This document shows positions 34,108-43,440 of a stretch of DNA of 64,000 bases, piece after piece. Position 1 is the stretch's first letter; the number at the start of each line of letters is the position of its first letter. This stretch comes from Mumia flava (GTDB lineage Bacteria; Actinomycetota; Actinomycetes; Propionibacteriales; Nocardioidaceae), in NCBI RefSeq assembly GCF_002797495.1, contig NZ_PGEZ01000001.1, positions 992,001-1,056,000 of the forward strand. Reading direction: 5' to 3'. The notes under the pieces are model-generated. The model worked only from the letters and a program-made list of their open reading frames with translations. It made no database searches and had not been told where the DNA came from. The translations under genes and the position numbers were made by a program.

Positions 34108-36630
34108 TCACACGAAGGTGGTGACCGGCGCGTAGTCGGTACGGCGCTCCCGGACCGGCCGCCCGATCCCCTCGGCGATCGTGCGCAGCTCCTCGACCGT
34201 CTTCGCCGATCCGTGCTGCGACCCCGCCATCCGGCTGATCGTCTCCTCCATCAGGGTGCCGCCGAGATCGTTCGCTCCACCGGTCAGCATCGAGCGGGTC
34301 CCCTCGACCCCGAGCTTGACCCACGAGGTCTGGATGTTGTGGATGCGACCGTGCAGCATGATCCGGGCCAGCGCGTGGACCGCGCGGTTGTCGCGCATCG
34401 ACGGTCCCGGCCGCGCGACCCCGGCGAGGTAGATCGGCGCGTTCGTGTGGATGAACGGGAGCGCGACGAACTCGGTGAACCCACCCGTACGGTCCTGCAC
34501 GCCCGCGAGCGTACGAAGATGACCGACCCAGTGCCGCGGGTTGTCGACGTGACCGTACATCATCGTGGACGACGAGCGGATGCCGAGCGCGTGCGCCGTC
34601 TCGACGACCTCGATCCACTGCGCGGCCGGCAGCTTCCCCTTCGTCAGCACCCACCGGACGTCGTCGTCGAGGATCTCCGCGGCCGTCCCCGGGATGGTGT
34701 CGAGGCCGGCCTCCCCGAGCTCGGTCAGCCAGTCGCGCACGGACCGGCCGGCCTTCGCCGACGCCGTCACGATCTCCATCGGGCTGAACGCGTGCACGTG
34801 CATCTCCGGGACCGCGGACTTCACCGTACGGACGATGTCGGCGTACGCGGACGGGCCGAGGTCGGGTGAGATCCCGCCCTGCAGGCACACCTCGGTCGCT
34901 CCGAGCGCCGCGGCCTCCCGGACCCGGTCGCCGATCTGGTCGAGCGAGAGGGTGTAGGCGTCGGCGTCGGACTTGCGCTGCGCGAACGCGCAGAACCGGC
35001 AGCCGACGTAGCAGACGTTGGTGAAGTTGATGTTGCGGTTCACGACGTACGTCACGTCGTCGCCGACCGTCTCGCGACGCAGGTCGTCGGCCAGGCGGCA
35101 GACCGCGTCGAGCGCCGGGCCGTCGGCGGTCATCAGGGCGAGGTACTCGTCGTCGGACAGGCCGGCCGGGTCCCGCTCGGCGTGCGCCAGCGCCGTGCGG
35201 ACGTCGGACTCGATCCGCGACGGCACGGTCGGGAGCCCGAGCGGCTCCGAGGTCCGCGACGCGTGCTCACGGACCTCGTCCCAGTCGCCGTAGACGCCGG
35301 AGTAGTCGCTGCGCCGGTCGGACGTACGGCCCGTCGTGTCGACCTCGACGTGCAGCTCGGTGCGACCGGAGGCCTCCAGCGGGTCCTCGGGATCCTGCCA
35401 GGGACGTCCGACGACCGCGGCGCCGGCGTCCGCGAGGCCGTCGGGGGACGCGAGTGCCGAGACGTGCGGGATCAGCCGCGAGTCGAACCACGGCCGCTCA
35501 CCCGACAGGGTCTCCCGTACGAACCGCGGGTGTGCCGTCAGCCGCTCGGCGAGCCGCAGGCCGGCGTCGGCGGTCCAGGCGGCGAGGTCGTCGATCTGCG
35601 GCCACGGACGCTCGGGGTTGACGTGGTCCGGCGTGAGCGGCGAGACCCCGCCCCAGTCGTCGACTCCCGCGGCCAGCAGCGGGCCGATCGAATCGGGGTC
35701 GGACAGGTTCGGGGGTGCCTGGAGCGTGACGCCGGGACCGAGCACGACCCGGGCCGTGGCGATCGTCGCGAGGTACTCCTCGACGCCGAGGTCCGCCTCG
35801 TTGCGCATCGCGGTGTCGTCCTTGGCGCGGAAGTTCTGGACGATCACCTCCTGCACCGACCCGTACGTCCGAGCGACCCGGCGCAGCGCGAGCAGTGCGT
35901 CGGCGCGCTCGGCCACGGTCTCGCCGATCCCGACGAGCACACCGGTCGTGAACGGGATGCCGATCCGGCCGGCGTCCTCCAGGACCCGCAGGCGCACCGC
36001 GGGCTCCTTGTCGGGCGAGGCGAAATGCGGGTTGCCCGGCTCGGACCACAGCCGCTCCGACGTCGTCTCGAGCATCATCCCCATCGACGGCGCGACCGGG
36101 CGGAGCCGCTGGAGCTCCGCCCACGACATCACGCCCGGGTTGAGGTGCGGCAGCAGACCGGTCTCCTCCAGCACCCGGACCGCCATCGCCCGGACGTAGG
36201 ACAGGGTGTCGTCGTAGCCGTGCTCGTGCAGCCACTGCTCGGCCTGCGGCCAGCGGTCCTCCGGACGGTCACCGAGGGTGAACAGCGCCTCCTTGCAGCC
36301 CGCCGCGGCACCCTGGGCGGCGATCGCGAGGATCTGGTCCGGGGACAGGAACGGCTGCTCGACACGGTTGGGCGTGGTCGCGAACGTGCAGTAGTGGCAC
36401 CGGTCGCGGCACAGTCGCGTGACCGGGATGAACACCTTGCGGGAGTACGTGACGACACCGGGCCGACCCGCCTGGACCATGGCGGCGTCGCGGACCCGGG
36501 TCGCGACGGCGTTCAGCCGCTCCAACGCCTCCCCGCGGGCGGACAGCAGGGCGACGCACTCGTCGTGGTCGAGGGACTTGCCGGACTCGGCGCGTACGAG
36601 CGCCCGGGCGATCTCGCGGTCGGTGCTCAT
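34108..36630 (-). CDS. fbiC: FO synthase (bifunctional CofG/CofH)
   Basis: 840 aa, two radical-SAM domains fused, making the deazaflavin FO from tyrosine and a ribityl-diaminouracil in coenzyme F420 biosynthesis. The N-terminal (CofG) cluster motif is CRDRCHYC (Cys 74, 78, 81); the C-terminal (CofH) motif is CYVGCRFC (Cys 540, 544, 547). Both CxxxCxxC sets are intact and the length matches FbiC of actinobacteria, whereas archaea use separate genes. TACGAT lies nine bases before the ATG. FbiA/FbiB are not in the window. Confidence 0.97.
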   Translation of the reverse strand: MSTDREIARALVRAESGKSLDHDECVALLSARGEALERLNAVATRVRDAAMVQAGRPGVVTYSRKVFIPVTRLCRDRCHYCTFATTPNRVEQPFLSPDQILAIAAQGAAAGCKEALFTLGDRPEDRWPQAEQWLHEHGYDDTLSYVRAMAVRVLEETGLLPHLNPGVMSWAELQRLRPVAPSMGMMLETTSERLWSEPGNPHFASPDKEPAVRLRVLEDAGRIGIPFTTGVLVGIGETVAERADALLALRRVARTYGSVQEVIVQNFRAKDDTAMRNEADLGVEEYLATIATARVVLGPGVTLQAPPNLSDPDSIGPLLAAGVDDWGGVSPLTPDHVNPERPWPQIDDLAAWTADAGLRLAERLTAHPRFVRETLSGERPWFDSRLIPHVSALASPDGLADAGAAVVGRPWQDPEDPLEASGRTELHVEVDTTGRTSDRRSDYSGVYGDWDEVREHASRTSEPLGLPTVPSRIESDVRTALAHAERDPAGLSDDEYLALMTADGPALDAVCRLADDLRRETVGDDVTYVVNRNINFTNVCYVGCRFCAFAQRKSDADAYTLSLDQIGDRVREAAALGATEVCLQGGISPDLGPSAYADIVRTVKSAVPEMHVHAFSPMEIVTASAKAGRSVRDWLTELGEAGLDTIPGTAAEILDDDVRWVLTKGKLPAAQWIEVVETAHALGIRSSSTMMYGHVDNPRHWVGHLRTLAGVQDRTGGFTEFVALPFIHTNAPIYLAGVARPGPSMRDNRAVHALARIMLHGRIHNIQTSWVKLGVEGTRSMLTGGANDLGGTLMEETISRMAGSQHGSAKTVEELRTIAEGIGRPVRERRTDYAPVTTFV

Positions 36631-36710
36631 GATCGCCCCATCGTAGACAGCGCTCGCGCTGTCCGCGGCGACGTCCCCCGCGTCTCGTCAGACGGTCGGG
36701 CGGCGTCTCG

Positions 36711-37709
36711 TCAGGCGGGCTGTCCGGCGGCGCGCAGGTCGCGGCGCAGCTCCGGCGGGAGCGCGAAGATCAGCGACTCCTCGGCCGTGTGGACGGCGCG
36801 CGCAGCCGGGAAGCCCCGCTCGTTCAGGAAGGACGTGACGCCCTCGACGAGCTCCTCGGGAACCGAGGCGCCGGAGGTCACCCCGACCCGCTCGACGCCC
36901 TCGAGCCACTCCTCGCGGATCTCGGTCACGTCGTCGACGCGGTACGAGGCCTTGGCACCGGCCTCGAGCGCGACCTCGACGAGGCGGACGGAGTTCGACG
37001 AGTTCGCCGAGCCGACCACGATCATCAGGTCCGCACCGGCTGCGATCTCCTTGACCGCGAGCTGACGGTTCTGGGTCGCGTAGCAGATGTCGTCGCTCGG
37101 CGGGTCCTCCAGCTGCGGGAACTTCTCCCGAAGGCGGTCGACGATCGCCAGTGTCTCGTCGACGCTGAGCGTGGTCTGGGAGAGCCAGGACAGCCGCGCG
37201 TCCGGGCCGAACTCGATCGCGTCGACGTCGTCGACGGTCTCCACCAGCGTGATGCTGTCCGGAGCCTCGCCCGAGGTGCCCTCCACCTCCTCGTGGCCGG
37301 CGTGGCCGATCAGCAGGATGTGGTAGCCCTCGCGGGCGAAACGCTTCGCCTCGTGGTGCACCTTCGTCACCAGCGGGCACGTCGCGTCGATCGTCTTCAG
37401 GCCGCGCTCGGCGGCGTCGGCCTGGACCGCGGGCGAGACCCCGTGGGCGGAGAACACGACCGTCTGGCCGGTCGGGACCTCGTCCAGCTCCTCCACGAAG
37501 ACGGCACCGCGCGCCTCCAGGGTCTGCACCACGTGCTTGTTGTGGACGATCTGCTTGCGCACGTAGACCGGCGCACCGTAGAGGTCCAGGGCCTTCTCCA
37601 CCGTGATCACGGCCCGGTCCACGCCCGCGCAGTAGCCGCGCGGGGCGGCGAGCAGCAGGTCGCGGTCGCCGACGGAGGGCATGCCGAGCGTCACGGTGTC
37701 CGAAGCCAT
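36711..37709 (-). CDS. ispH: 4-Hydroxy-3-methylbut-2-enyl diphosphate reductase
   Basis: 332 aa iron-sulfur enzyme completing the MEP pathway to IPP and DMAPP. The three cluster-ligating cysteines are present: GYCAGV (Cys 27), [11 protein letters not shown] (Cys 111) and [11 protein letters not shown] (Cys 209); catalytic Glu region EVEGTSGE follows Cys 111. The product feeds the Z-prenyl synthase encoded at 61.5 kb. Divergent from xseA; both genes have a leaderless-type -10 box. Confidence 0.97.
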   Translation of the reverse strand: MASDTVTLGMPSVGDRDLLLAAPRGYCAGVDRAVITVEKALDLYGAPVYVRKQIVHNKHVVQTLEARGAVFVEELDEVPTGQTVVFSAHGVSPAVQADAAERGLKTIDATCPLVTKVHHEAKRFAREGYHILLIGHAGHEEVEGTSGEAPDSITLVETVDDVDAIEFGPDARLSWLSQTTLSVDETLAIVDRLREKFPQLEDPPSDDICYATQNRQLAVKEIAAGADLMIVVGSANSSNSVRLVEVALEAGAKASYRVDDVTEIREEWLEGVERVGVTSGASVPEELVEGVTSFLNERGFPAARAVHTAEESLIFALPPELRRDLRAAGQPA

Positions 37710-37715
37710 GTGCCC

Positions 37716-37721
37716 ATCGTA
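37716..37721 (-). promoter_or_regulatory. -10 box of ispH, leaderless-type
   Basis: TACGAT on the minus strand, exactly six bases before ATG 37709, without a Shine-Dalgarno sequence. Confidence 0.55.
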
Positions 37722-37775
37722 GGGGAGTCACCCACAGGTCCCGAGCGGTCGGCCACGACCGTCGGCCCGAGCGCC

Positions 37776-37781
37776 TAGGGT
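37776..37781 (+). promoter_or_regulatory. -10 box of xseA, leaderless-type
   Basis: TAGGGT exactly six bases before ATG 37788, without a Shine-Dalgarno sequence. Mirror arrangement to the ispH promoter 54 bp away. Confidence 0.55.
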
Positions 37782-37787
37782 GAACGC

Positions 37788-39218
37788 ATGCCCCTGGAGA
37801 CCAGCCCCGAGAGTCCGGCGCCGCTGCGCCAGATCTCGCAGCTGATGGAGTCGTACGTCGCGCGGCTGGGCGCGGTCTGGGTCGAGGGCGAGGTCGCCCA
37901 GCTGACCCGACGGGCGGGCATGTGCTTCCTCACGCTGCGCGACCTCGATGCCCGGGTCTCGATGCAGGTCACGTGTCACCGCTCCGTGCTCGACCGGGTC
38001 TCGACGCCGGTCACGGAGGGCGCCCGGGTGGTGCTCCACGCGAAGCCCGACTTCTACATGGCCAACGGCTCCCTCTCGTTGAACGCCCGCGACGTCCGCC
38101 CGGTCGGCCTGGGCGAGCTGCTCGCCCGGATCGAGCAGCGCCGCCAGCTGCTCGCGGCCGAGGGCTTGTTCGACCGGGCGCTGAAGAAGCCGCTCCCCTT
38201 CCTCCCGCACTCCGTCGGTCTGGTCACCGGCCGCGGCTCCGCTGCCGAGCACGACGTCCTGGAGAACGCCCGCAACCGCTGGCCCGGTGTCGAGGTGCGC
38301 GTGGAGTACGCCCTGATGCAGGGCGCGTCCAGTGCGAAGCAGGTGATCGACGCGCTGCGCCGGCTCGACGCCGACGACGCCGTCGACGTGATCGTGATCG
38401 CCCGCGGAGGCGGGTCGTTCGAGGACCTCCTGCCGTTCTCCGACGAGGCCCTCGTCCGTGCGGTCGCAGCAGCCCGTACGCCGGTGGTCAGCGCGATCGG
38501 CCACGAGCCCGACGTGCCGCTGCTCGACCACGTTGCCGACCTGCGCGCCTCCACCCCGACGGATGCGGCGAAGCGGGTGGTCCCCGCCGTGGCGGAGGAG
38601 GTCGCGCTGCTGCACGAGCTGCGCCGCCGGGCGTGGCAGTCGATCGACCTGCGGCTGCGCAACGACCAGCGGGCGCTGGACGCGATGCGGAGCAGGCCCG
38701 TGCTCGCACGGCCGACCTCGATGATCGACGAGCACCTCGCCGCGATCGACCAGCTGCGCGCACGCTCCCACCGGTCCGTGGGTCATCGGCTCGACGTGGC
38801 GCGGCACCAGATCGAGGGCCAGCTCGCCCGTGTCCGTGCGCTCTCGCCCCTGTCCACGCTCGCGCGCGGGTACGCCGTGGCGGTCGGGCCGGACGGCCAC
38901 GTCCTGACCTCCGTCGACCAGGTGGGTGCCGACGACCGGATCGATCTACGGGTCGTCGACGGGCACGTCCGCGCCACCGTGACGTCGACCGATCGCGCCA
39001 CCACCACCGTGGGTCGGGTCTCGAGCGGAGCGAGTGACCCCACCGATGGTCGAGGCGCGAGCGGAGCGAGTGACCCCACCGATGGTCGAGGCGCGAGCGG
39101 AGCGAGTGATCCCACCGATGGTCGAGGCGCGAGCGGAGCGAGTGATCCCACCGATGGTCGAGGCGCGAGCGGAGCGAGTGATCGAGACCCCACCCCCGAC
39201 GAGTCGCAGGAGTCCTGA
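37788..39218 (+). CDS. xseA: Exodeoxyribonuclease VII large subunit, with C-terminal repeat extension
   Basis: 476 aa. N-terminal OB-fold ([40 protein letters not shown]) and catalytic core with [21 protein letters not shown] (as two joined segments), [20 protein letters not shown] and [13 protein letters not shown]. It degrades single-stranded DNA with XseB. After the usual end (about residue 410) the protein carries 12-residue repeats ([12 protein letters not shown]) encoded by 36-bp DNA repeats; this tail is absent from ordinary XseA. The stop overlaps xseB by one base. Confidence 0.96.
   Translation: MPLETSPESPAPLRQISQLMESYVARLGAVWVEGEVAQLTRRAGMCFLTLRDLDARVSMQVTCHRSVLDRVSTPVTEGARVVLHAKPDFYMANGSLSLNARDVRPVGLGELLARIEQRRQLLAAEGLFDRALKKPLPFLPHSVGLVTGRGSAAEHDVLENARNRWPGVEVRVEYALMQGASSAKQVIDALRRLDADDAVDVIVIARGGGSFEDLLPFSDEALVRAVAAARTPVVSAIGHEPDVPLLDHVADLRASTPTDAAKRVVPAVAEEVALLHELRRRAWQSIDLRLRNDQRALDAMRSRPVLARPTSMIDEHLAAIDQLRARSHRSVGHRLDVARHQIEGQLARVRALSPLSTLARGYAVAVGPDGHVLTSVDQVGADDRIDLRVVDGHVRATVTSTDRATTTVGRVSSGASDPTDGRGASGASDPTDGRGASGASDPTDGRGASGASDPTDGRGASGASDRDPTPDESQES
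39023..39191 (+). repeat. 36-bp tandem repeat inside the xseA 3' end
   Basis: Units start at 39023, 39059, 39095, 39131 and 39167 (last partial), each with GAGCGGAGCGAGTGA and CCACCGATGGTCGAG blocks. Unit length is 12 codons, so expansion keeps the frame and adds [12 protein letters not shown] to XseA. Related sequence in inverted orientation follows xseB at about 39452-39486. Confidence 0.9.
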
Positions 39219-39445
39219 TGTCCGAGCAACCCGAGGCCCCGTCGATCCCCTACGAGCAGGCCCGCGAGGAGCTGGTCGCGGTCGTCGGCAAGCTCGAGGC
39301 CGGCGGGACGACGCTGGAGGAGTCGCTCGCGCTGTGGGAGCGCGGCGAGGAGCTGGCGGCGATCTGCCAGCAGTGGTTGGACGGCGCACGGGCGAGGCTC
39401 CAGCGTGCGGCGTCCGGTGACGACGGCGCGGACGACGAGACGTAG
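39218..39445 (+). CDS. xseB: Exodeoxyribonuclease VII small subunit
   Basis: 75 aa, the usual length. IPYEQAREELVAVVGKLEAG, TTLEESLALWERGEELA and CQQWLDGARARL are the helical XseB signature. Starts at the A of the xseA TGA stop (TGATG), so expression is coupled and stoichiometry is linked. Acidic tail DDGADDET. Confidence 0.96.
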   Translation: MSEQPEAPSIPYEQAREELVAVVGKLEAGGTTLEESLALWERGEELAAICQQWLDGARARLQRAASGDDGADDET

Positions 39446-39485
39446 GTCCGGGTCTCGATCGTCGCTCCGCTCCGCCTCGACCCCC

Positions 39486-39555
39486 GGGCCGACCCGCGCA
39501 GGGCCGATCCGCGCAGGGCCGACCCGCGCAGGGCCGATCCGCGCAGGGCCGACCG
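39486..39555 (+). repeat. 15-bp tandem repeat downstream of xseB
   Basis: Four consecutive copies of GGGCCGAYCCGCGCA with alternating C and T at the variable position, plus a partial fifth. It fills the gap between xseB and the convergent DUF4245 gene, after an inverted copy of the GAGCGGAGCGA-type sequence. Confidence 0.85.
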
Positions 39556-39564
39556 CGGACTCGA

Positions 39565-40182
39565 TCAGTCGGGCGTGACCGGCTCGGGATCCTCGGTGGC
39601 CGACAGCAGGTCGATGAACGCCTCGACGTCCTCACGGGGTGCCGAGCCGGTGACCAGGACGGTGAGGTCGCCGTCGGTCCGGACGAAGGTCGTCTCGCCA
39701 CCGCCGCTGCGCAGCTGCCAGGTCTCGCCGCCCACCTCGACCTCGTCGACGACCTCGGTGTCGGGAGCGTACGTCTCCACCATCACCCGGGGCGACTCGT
39801 TCTGCTCCTCCAGGCCGATGTACTCGTCGTTCTCCGTGAGCACCCCGAGGTGCCACCGCCCTTGCGTCCCCGGTTCGAAGGTGACGCCGTTGGAGCGCCA
39901 CCCGTCGGGCAGCGACGTCGGCGCGTAGACGTCGTACGGTGCGGCGTCACGGACCTGCGTGACCGTCGTGGCGTAGTCGACCGGCGGACGGTCCGGCGCG
40001 TCGTTCCCCCAGAAGAGCCGCCCGATCCCGAACAGCGCCACGAGGATCACACCCATCACCAGCATCGACCGGACGATGTCGCCGAACGCGGGGTTGCCGG
40101 GTCGGGAGCGCGCGGACGGATGCTCGGGCTCGGCGGCCGGGTCCGCAGGCTGGTCGGTTCCGGTCGGGTCGGGTGCGCTCAC
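39565..40182 (-). CDS. DUF4245 membrane-anchored protein
   Basis: 205 aa. A Pro/Asp-rich cytoplasmic N-terminus (about 33 residues), one transmembrane helix (IVRSMLVMGVILVALFGIGR, about 36-55) and an extracytoplasmic domain (DYATTVTQVRDAAPYDVYAP; LPDGWRSNGVTFEPG) match DUF4245, usually found by xseAB, glpX and fumC as here. GTG start with GACAAT six bases upstream. Function unknown. Confidence 0.85.
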   Translation of the reverse strand: MSAPDPTGTDQPADPAAEPEHPSARSRPGNPAFGDIVRSMLVMGVILVALFGIGRLFWGNDAPDRPPVDYATTVTQVRDAAPYDVYAPTSLPDGWRSNGVTFEPGTQGRWHLGVLTENDEYIGLEEQNESPRVMVETYAPDTEVVDEVEVGGETWQLRSGGGETTFVRTDGDLTVLVTGSAPREDVEAFIDLLSATEDPEPVTPD

Positions 40183-40188
40183 CCTTCC

Positions 40189-40194
40189 ATTGTC
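40189..40194 (-). promoter_or_regulatory. -10 box of the DUF4245 gene, leaderless-type
   Basis: GACAAT on the minus strand, six bases before GTG 40182; GGAAGG between them is too close for a normal ribosome-binding role. Confidence 0.4.
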
Positions 40195-40315
40195 GCAAGC
40201 CGCCCAACGAGCCCGCCGACGGCGACCCCGATCGAGACGCTCGCCCGAAGCGCCGCATGAGTGACTGTCCGTGGATTCGGAGAATGCGCTGCTCAGGCTC
40301 CGCAGATGCGGTCGA

Positions 40316-40321
40316 TATCGT
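40316..40321 (+). promoter_or_regulatory. -10 box of the mod operon, leaderless-type
   Basis: TATCGT lies six bases before GTG 40328, the start chosen for the HTH-Mop gene. It directly abuts ATG 40322, which is therefore less likely to be used. Confidence 0.45.
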
Positions 40322-40327
40322 ATGGTC

Positions 40328-40747
40328 GTGACCGTGCCTGCGTATCGCTATTCCGAGGCTGCCGAGCTCCTCGGCGTCTCCGACGACACCGTCCGCCGCT
40401 GGGCGGACCAGGGCCGCTTCCGACCGACGACGGGATCGTCCGGCGCTGCCGCGATCGACGGCCGCGCGCTCGCCGCCCTCGCTGTCGAGCTCGCCGACCT
40501 GCCGCCCGGCGGACCGCGCCCGGACGGGCAGGTCGGTCGACGCGCCAGCGCCCGCAACCAGATGCGCGGCATCGTCACCCGCGTCGTCGCCGACACGGTG
40601 ATGGCACAGGTGGAGATGTGCTGCGGCCCGTACCGCATCGTCTCCCTGATCAGCGCCGAGGCCGTCCGCGATCTCGGTCTCGAGGTCGGGGTCGTCGCGG
40701 TCGCCGGCGTCAAGGCGACGAACGTGACCGTGGAGGTCGCCCCGTGA
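40328..40747 (+). CDS. HTH-Mop (TOBE) molybdate-binding protein
   Basis: 139 aa. N-terminal MerR/excisionase-type helix-turn-helix (YRYSEAAELLGVSDDTVRRW, about 5-24) joined to a C-terminal Mop/TOBE domain (SARNQMRGIVTRVVADTVMA; GVKATNVTVEV) that binds molybdate. This resembles a minimal ModE-like sensor but lacks the ModE winged helix. First gene of the mod operon, its stop overlapping the modA GTG by four bases, so it probably senses molybdate for the transporter. Starts 40322 (ATG) or 40271 (GTG) are possible. Confidence 0.85.
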   Translation: MTVPAYRYSEAAELLGVSDDTVRRWADQGRFRPTTGSSGAAAIDGRALAALAVELADLPPGGPRPDGQVGRRASARNQMRGIVTRVVADTVMAQVEMCCGPYRIVSLISAEAVRDLGLEVGVVAVAGVKATNVTVEVAP

Positions 40748-41535
40748 CCCGGCGGGCGGCCGAGGGATCGACCTCGGCATCCCGTCGTCTCCTCGGTGCC
40801 GGTGCGGCCGTCCTGCTCCTCGCCGCAACGGCCGCCTGCGGGCCGGACGCCGACGCGGACTCCGACACGACCCTGCGCGTCCTCGCGGCGGCGTCCCTGA
40901 CGGAGTCGTTCGACGAGCTCGCCGGCGACTTCGAGGCCGCCCACCCGAACGTCGACGTGCAGGTCTCGTACGACTCGTCAGCGGTGCTGGCCGAGCAGGT
41001 CGTGCAGGGCAACACCGCCGACGTGCTCGCCACCGCCGACGAGACCACGATGCAGTCGGTGGTCGACGCCGGCGAGACCGCGTCGGACCCGCTGCCGTTC
41101 GCCAGCAACACGCTCGTGATCGCCACGCCGCCGGACAACCCGGCCGGGATCGCCGACGTCGACGACCTCGCGGGGGCGACGTTCGCCGTGTGCGTCCCCG
41201 ATGCTCCCTGCGGCGACGCCGCCGCACGGTTGCTCGAGCTCGACAGGATCACGGCCGCGCCGGCGACGGAGGAGCAGAACGTGAAGGGCGTGCTCACGAA
41301 GGTCACGCTGGGCGAGGTCGACGCCGGCCTCGTCTACGCCTCCGATGCCGTCGCGGCAGGCGACGCCGTCCACGTCGTCGTTCCGCAGCGCGCCGGCGAG
41401 ATCGTGAACGTCGACCCGATCGCCGTCCTCGCCGCAGGCGATCAGACGGGGCTCGCGCAGGAGTTCGTCGACCTGGTGCTGTCCGGCGAGGGGCAGGCCG
41501 TCCTGGCTCGCCACGGGTTCGGGCCCGCGTCGTGA
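40744..41535 (+). CDS. modA: Molybdate ABC transporter substrate-binding lipoprotein
   Basis: 263 aa. Lipoprotein signal peptide with lipobox LAATAAC (Cys 32), then a periplasmic-binding fold with LRVLAAASLTESFDELA and YDSSAVLAEQVVQGNTADVL (ligand loop), and VTLGEVDAGLVYASDAVAAG. Binds molybdate/tungstate outside the membrane. GTG start; its TGA overlaps modB's GTG by four bases. Confidence 0.94.
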   Translation: MTRRAAEGSTSASRRLLGAGAAVLLLAATAACGPDADADSDTTLRVLAAASLTESFDELAGDFEAAHPNVDVQVSYDSSAVLAEQVVQGNTADVLATADETTMQSVVDAGETASDPLPFASNTLVIATPPDNPAGIADVDDLAGATFAVCVPDAPCGDAAARLLELDRITAAPATEEQNVKGVLTKVTLGEVDAGLVYASDAVAAGDAVHVVVPQRAGEIVNVDPIAVLAAGDQTGLAQEFVDLVLSGEGQAVLARHGFGPAS

Positions 41536-42338
41536 GCGCCCGGACGAGCGGCGCAGCGCTCGGGCGGGCACCGGCCGCGCTCGTCGTCCCGTCCGCGCTG
41601 GCCGTGGCACTCCTCGTCCTGCCGCTCGTCGGCCTGCTGGCCCGCGCCCCCTGGGGGACGTTCGCCGAGCGGGTCCGCAGTCCCGAGGTGCTCGACGCCC
41701 TGCGCCTCAGCCTCGTGACGGCCACGGTGTCGACCGTCGTGTGCGTGCTCCTGGGCGTTCCGCTCGCCTGGGTCCTGGCACGCGCGACGTTCCCCGGCCG
41801 GTCCGTCGTGCGCGCCCTGGTCACCGTGCCCCTGGTGCTGCCACCGGTGGTCGGCGGCGTCGCCCTCCTGATGGCGTTCGGGCGCCGCGGGCTGATCGGC
41901 GGTTGGCTCGACTCGGCGTTCGGCGTGACGATCCCCTTCACGACGTTCGCGGTCGTGCTGGCCCAGACCTTCGTCGCGCTGCCCTTCCTGGTGATGAGCG
42001 TCGAGGGTGCGCTGCGCACCGCCGACCCGCGCTTCGACGAGGTCGCGGCGACGCTCGGCGCCGGACGCCTCACGACGTTCCTGCGGATCACCGCGCCGCT
42101 GGCGGGACCGGGGATCGCGGCGGGTGCGGCGCTCGCATGGGCGCGGGCGCTCGGCGAGTTCGGAGCGACGATCACCTTCGCCGGGAACGTCCCGGGCGTC
42201 ACGAGGACGATGCCGCTCGAGATCTACACCGCGATGCAGTCCGATCCCGACACGGCGATCATGCTGAGCGTGGTCCTGCTCGCCTTCAGCGTCGCCGTCC
42301 TCGTGGTGCTGCGCGGCCGTTGGGCGGGGCGCGGATGA
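41532..42338 (+). CDS. modB: Molybdate ABC transporter permease
   Basis: 268 aa, five to six helices. The coupling-helix EAA motif reads EVAATLGAGRLTTFLRITAP followed by LAWARALGEFGATITFAGN, which is highly characteristic of ModB/CysT permeases. GTG start overlaps the modA stop; modC's ATG overlaps its own stop. Confidence 0.94.
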   Translation: MSARTSGAALGRAPAALVVPSALAVALLVLPLVGLLARAPWGTFAERVRSPEVLDALRLSLVTATVSTVVCVLLGVPLAWVLARATFPGRSVVRALVTVPLVLPPVVGGVALLMAFGRRGLIGGWLDSAFGVTIPFTTFAVVLAQTFVALPFLVMSVEGALRTADPRFDEVAATLGAGRLTTFLRITAPLAGPGIAAGAALAWARALGEFGATITFAGNVPGVTRTMPLEIYTAMQSDPDTAIMLSVVLLAFSVAVLVVLRGRWAGRG

Positions 42339-43357
42339 GTGCGCTGCACGCCCGGATCCACCTGCGTCGGGGAGCCGTGCAGGTCGGCGTCGACCTGCAC
42401 GTACGGCCGGGCGAGGTGCTCGCCGTCGTCGGCCCGAACGGCGCCGGCAAGTCCACCGCGCTGCGGGCGGTCGCCGGGCTCGAGCCGATCGCTGACGGCG
42501 AGGTCAGGGTCGGCGACGTGGTGTGGGAGTCCACGGTCGACGGCACCCGCCTGCCCACGCCGCAGCGTGATCTGGCGATGGTGTTCCAGGATCCGCTCCT
42601 GTTCCCGCACCAGAGCGTCCTCGCGAACGTCACCTTCGGGATCCGGCACCGCGCCGACCGCCCACGGACGAGCGTGCGCACCCGGCGCACCGGTGGCCGC
42701 GAGGCACGACGGAGGGCCCGGGCGTCGCTGGAGAGCGCCGGGCTCGCCGACCTCGCGTCGACTCCGGCGGCGCGCCTGTCGGGCGGACAGCGCCAACGGG
42801 TCGCGCTCCTGCGCGCACTCGCCACGGATCCCGCCGTGCTCCTCCTCGACGAGCCCACCTCCGCGCTCGACGTCGGCGTCACGACCGAGGTCCGGACGTT
42901 CCTGCGGCGCCACGTCCGGACGTTCGGCGGCGCCGTTCTCCTGGTCTCGCACGACCCGCTCGACGCGTTCGTGCTCGCCGACCGCGTCGCCGTGCTCGAG
43001 GACGGCCGGGTCACCCAGACCGGCACGCCGGACGAGATCGCCCGCCGGCCCCGCACCCCGTACGTCGCCGACCTGATGGGGATGAACCTGCACCGCCAGG
43101 ACCACACGTACCGCACCTTCAGTCCGCGGGCGGTGACGCTGTACCGCCAACGCCCGGTGACGTCGGCCCGCAACGTGTGGCAGGTCCGGGTGACCGGGCT
43201 GGTCCCGCACGGAGACGCCGTCCGCGTCCAGCTCCGCGGCGAGCAGAGCCTGGTCGCCGACGTCACCCGCGCCGCGGTCGCCGACCTCGAGCTGCACGAC
43301 GGTCTCGAGGTCTGGGCCAGCGTGAAGGAGACCGAGGTGACGACCTTCACGGACTGA
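42335..43357 (+). CDS. modC: Molybdate ABC transporter ATP-binding protein
   Basis: 340 aa. Walker A GPNGAGKS (33-40), Q-loop VFQDPLLFPH, signature LSGGQRQR, Walker B LLLDEPTSALD and H-loop VSHDPLD are intact. A C-terminal TOBE-like extension (NVWQVRVTGLVPHGDAVRVQ) of about 60 residues fits regulatory molybdate binding in ModC. Last gene of the four-gene operon. Confidence 0.95.
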   Translation: MSALHARIHLRRGAVQVGVDLHVRPGEVLAVVGPNGAGKSTALRAVAGLEPIADGEVRVGDVVWESTVDGTRLPTPQRDLAMVFQDPLLFPHQSVLANVTFGIRHRADRPRTSVRTRRTGGREARRRARASLESAGLADLASTPAARLSGGQRQRVALLRALATDPAVLLLDEPTSALDVGVTTEVRTFLRRHVRTFGGAVLLVSHDPLDAFVLADRVAVLEDGRVTQTGTPDEIARRPRTPYVADLMGMNLHRQDHTYRTFSPRAVTLYRQRPVTSARNVWQVRVTGLVPHGDAVRVQLRGEQSLVADVTRAAVADLELHDGLEVWASVKETEVTTFTD

Positions 43358-43385
43358 GCTCGACAGGCTCCACCGGCGAGGGCGT

Positions 43386-43425
43386 CGACGGGCTCGGCCG
43401 GCGATGTCGTCGGTCGAGCCCGTCG
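43386..43425. terminator. Hairpin between modC and the convergent stress-protein gene
   Basis: Perfect 11-bp arms CGACGGGCTCG (43386-43396) and CGAGCCCGTCG (43415-43425) with an 18-base spacer, in the 83-bp gap between two convergent genes; could stop transcription from both sides. Confidence 0.65.
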
Positions 43426-43440
43426 GGACCGCACAGGCGA

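Noticed and set aside
39023-39191. CRISPR array
   Set aside because: The 36-bp units are contiguous with no unique spacers, so it is a tandem repeat, not a CRISPR.
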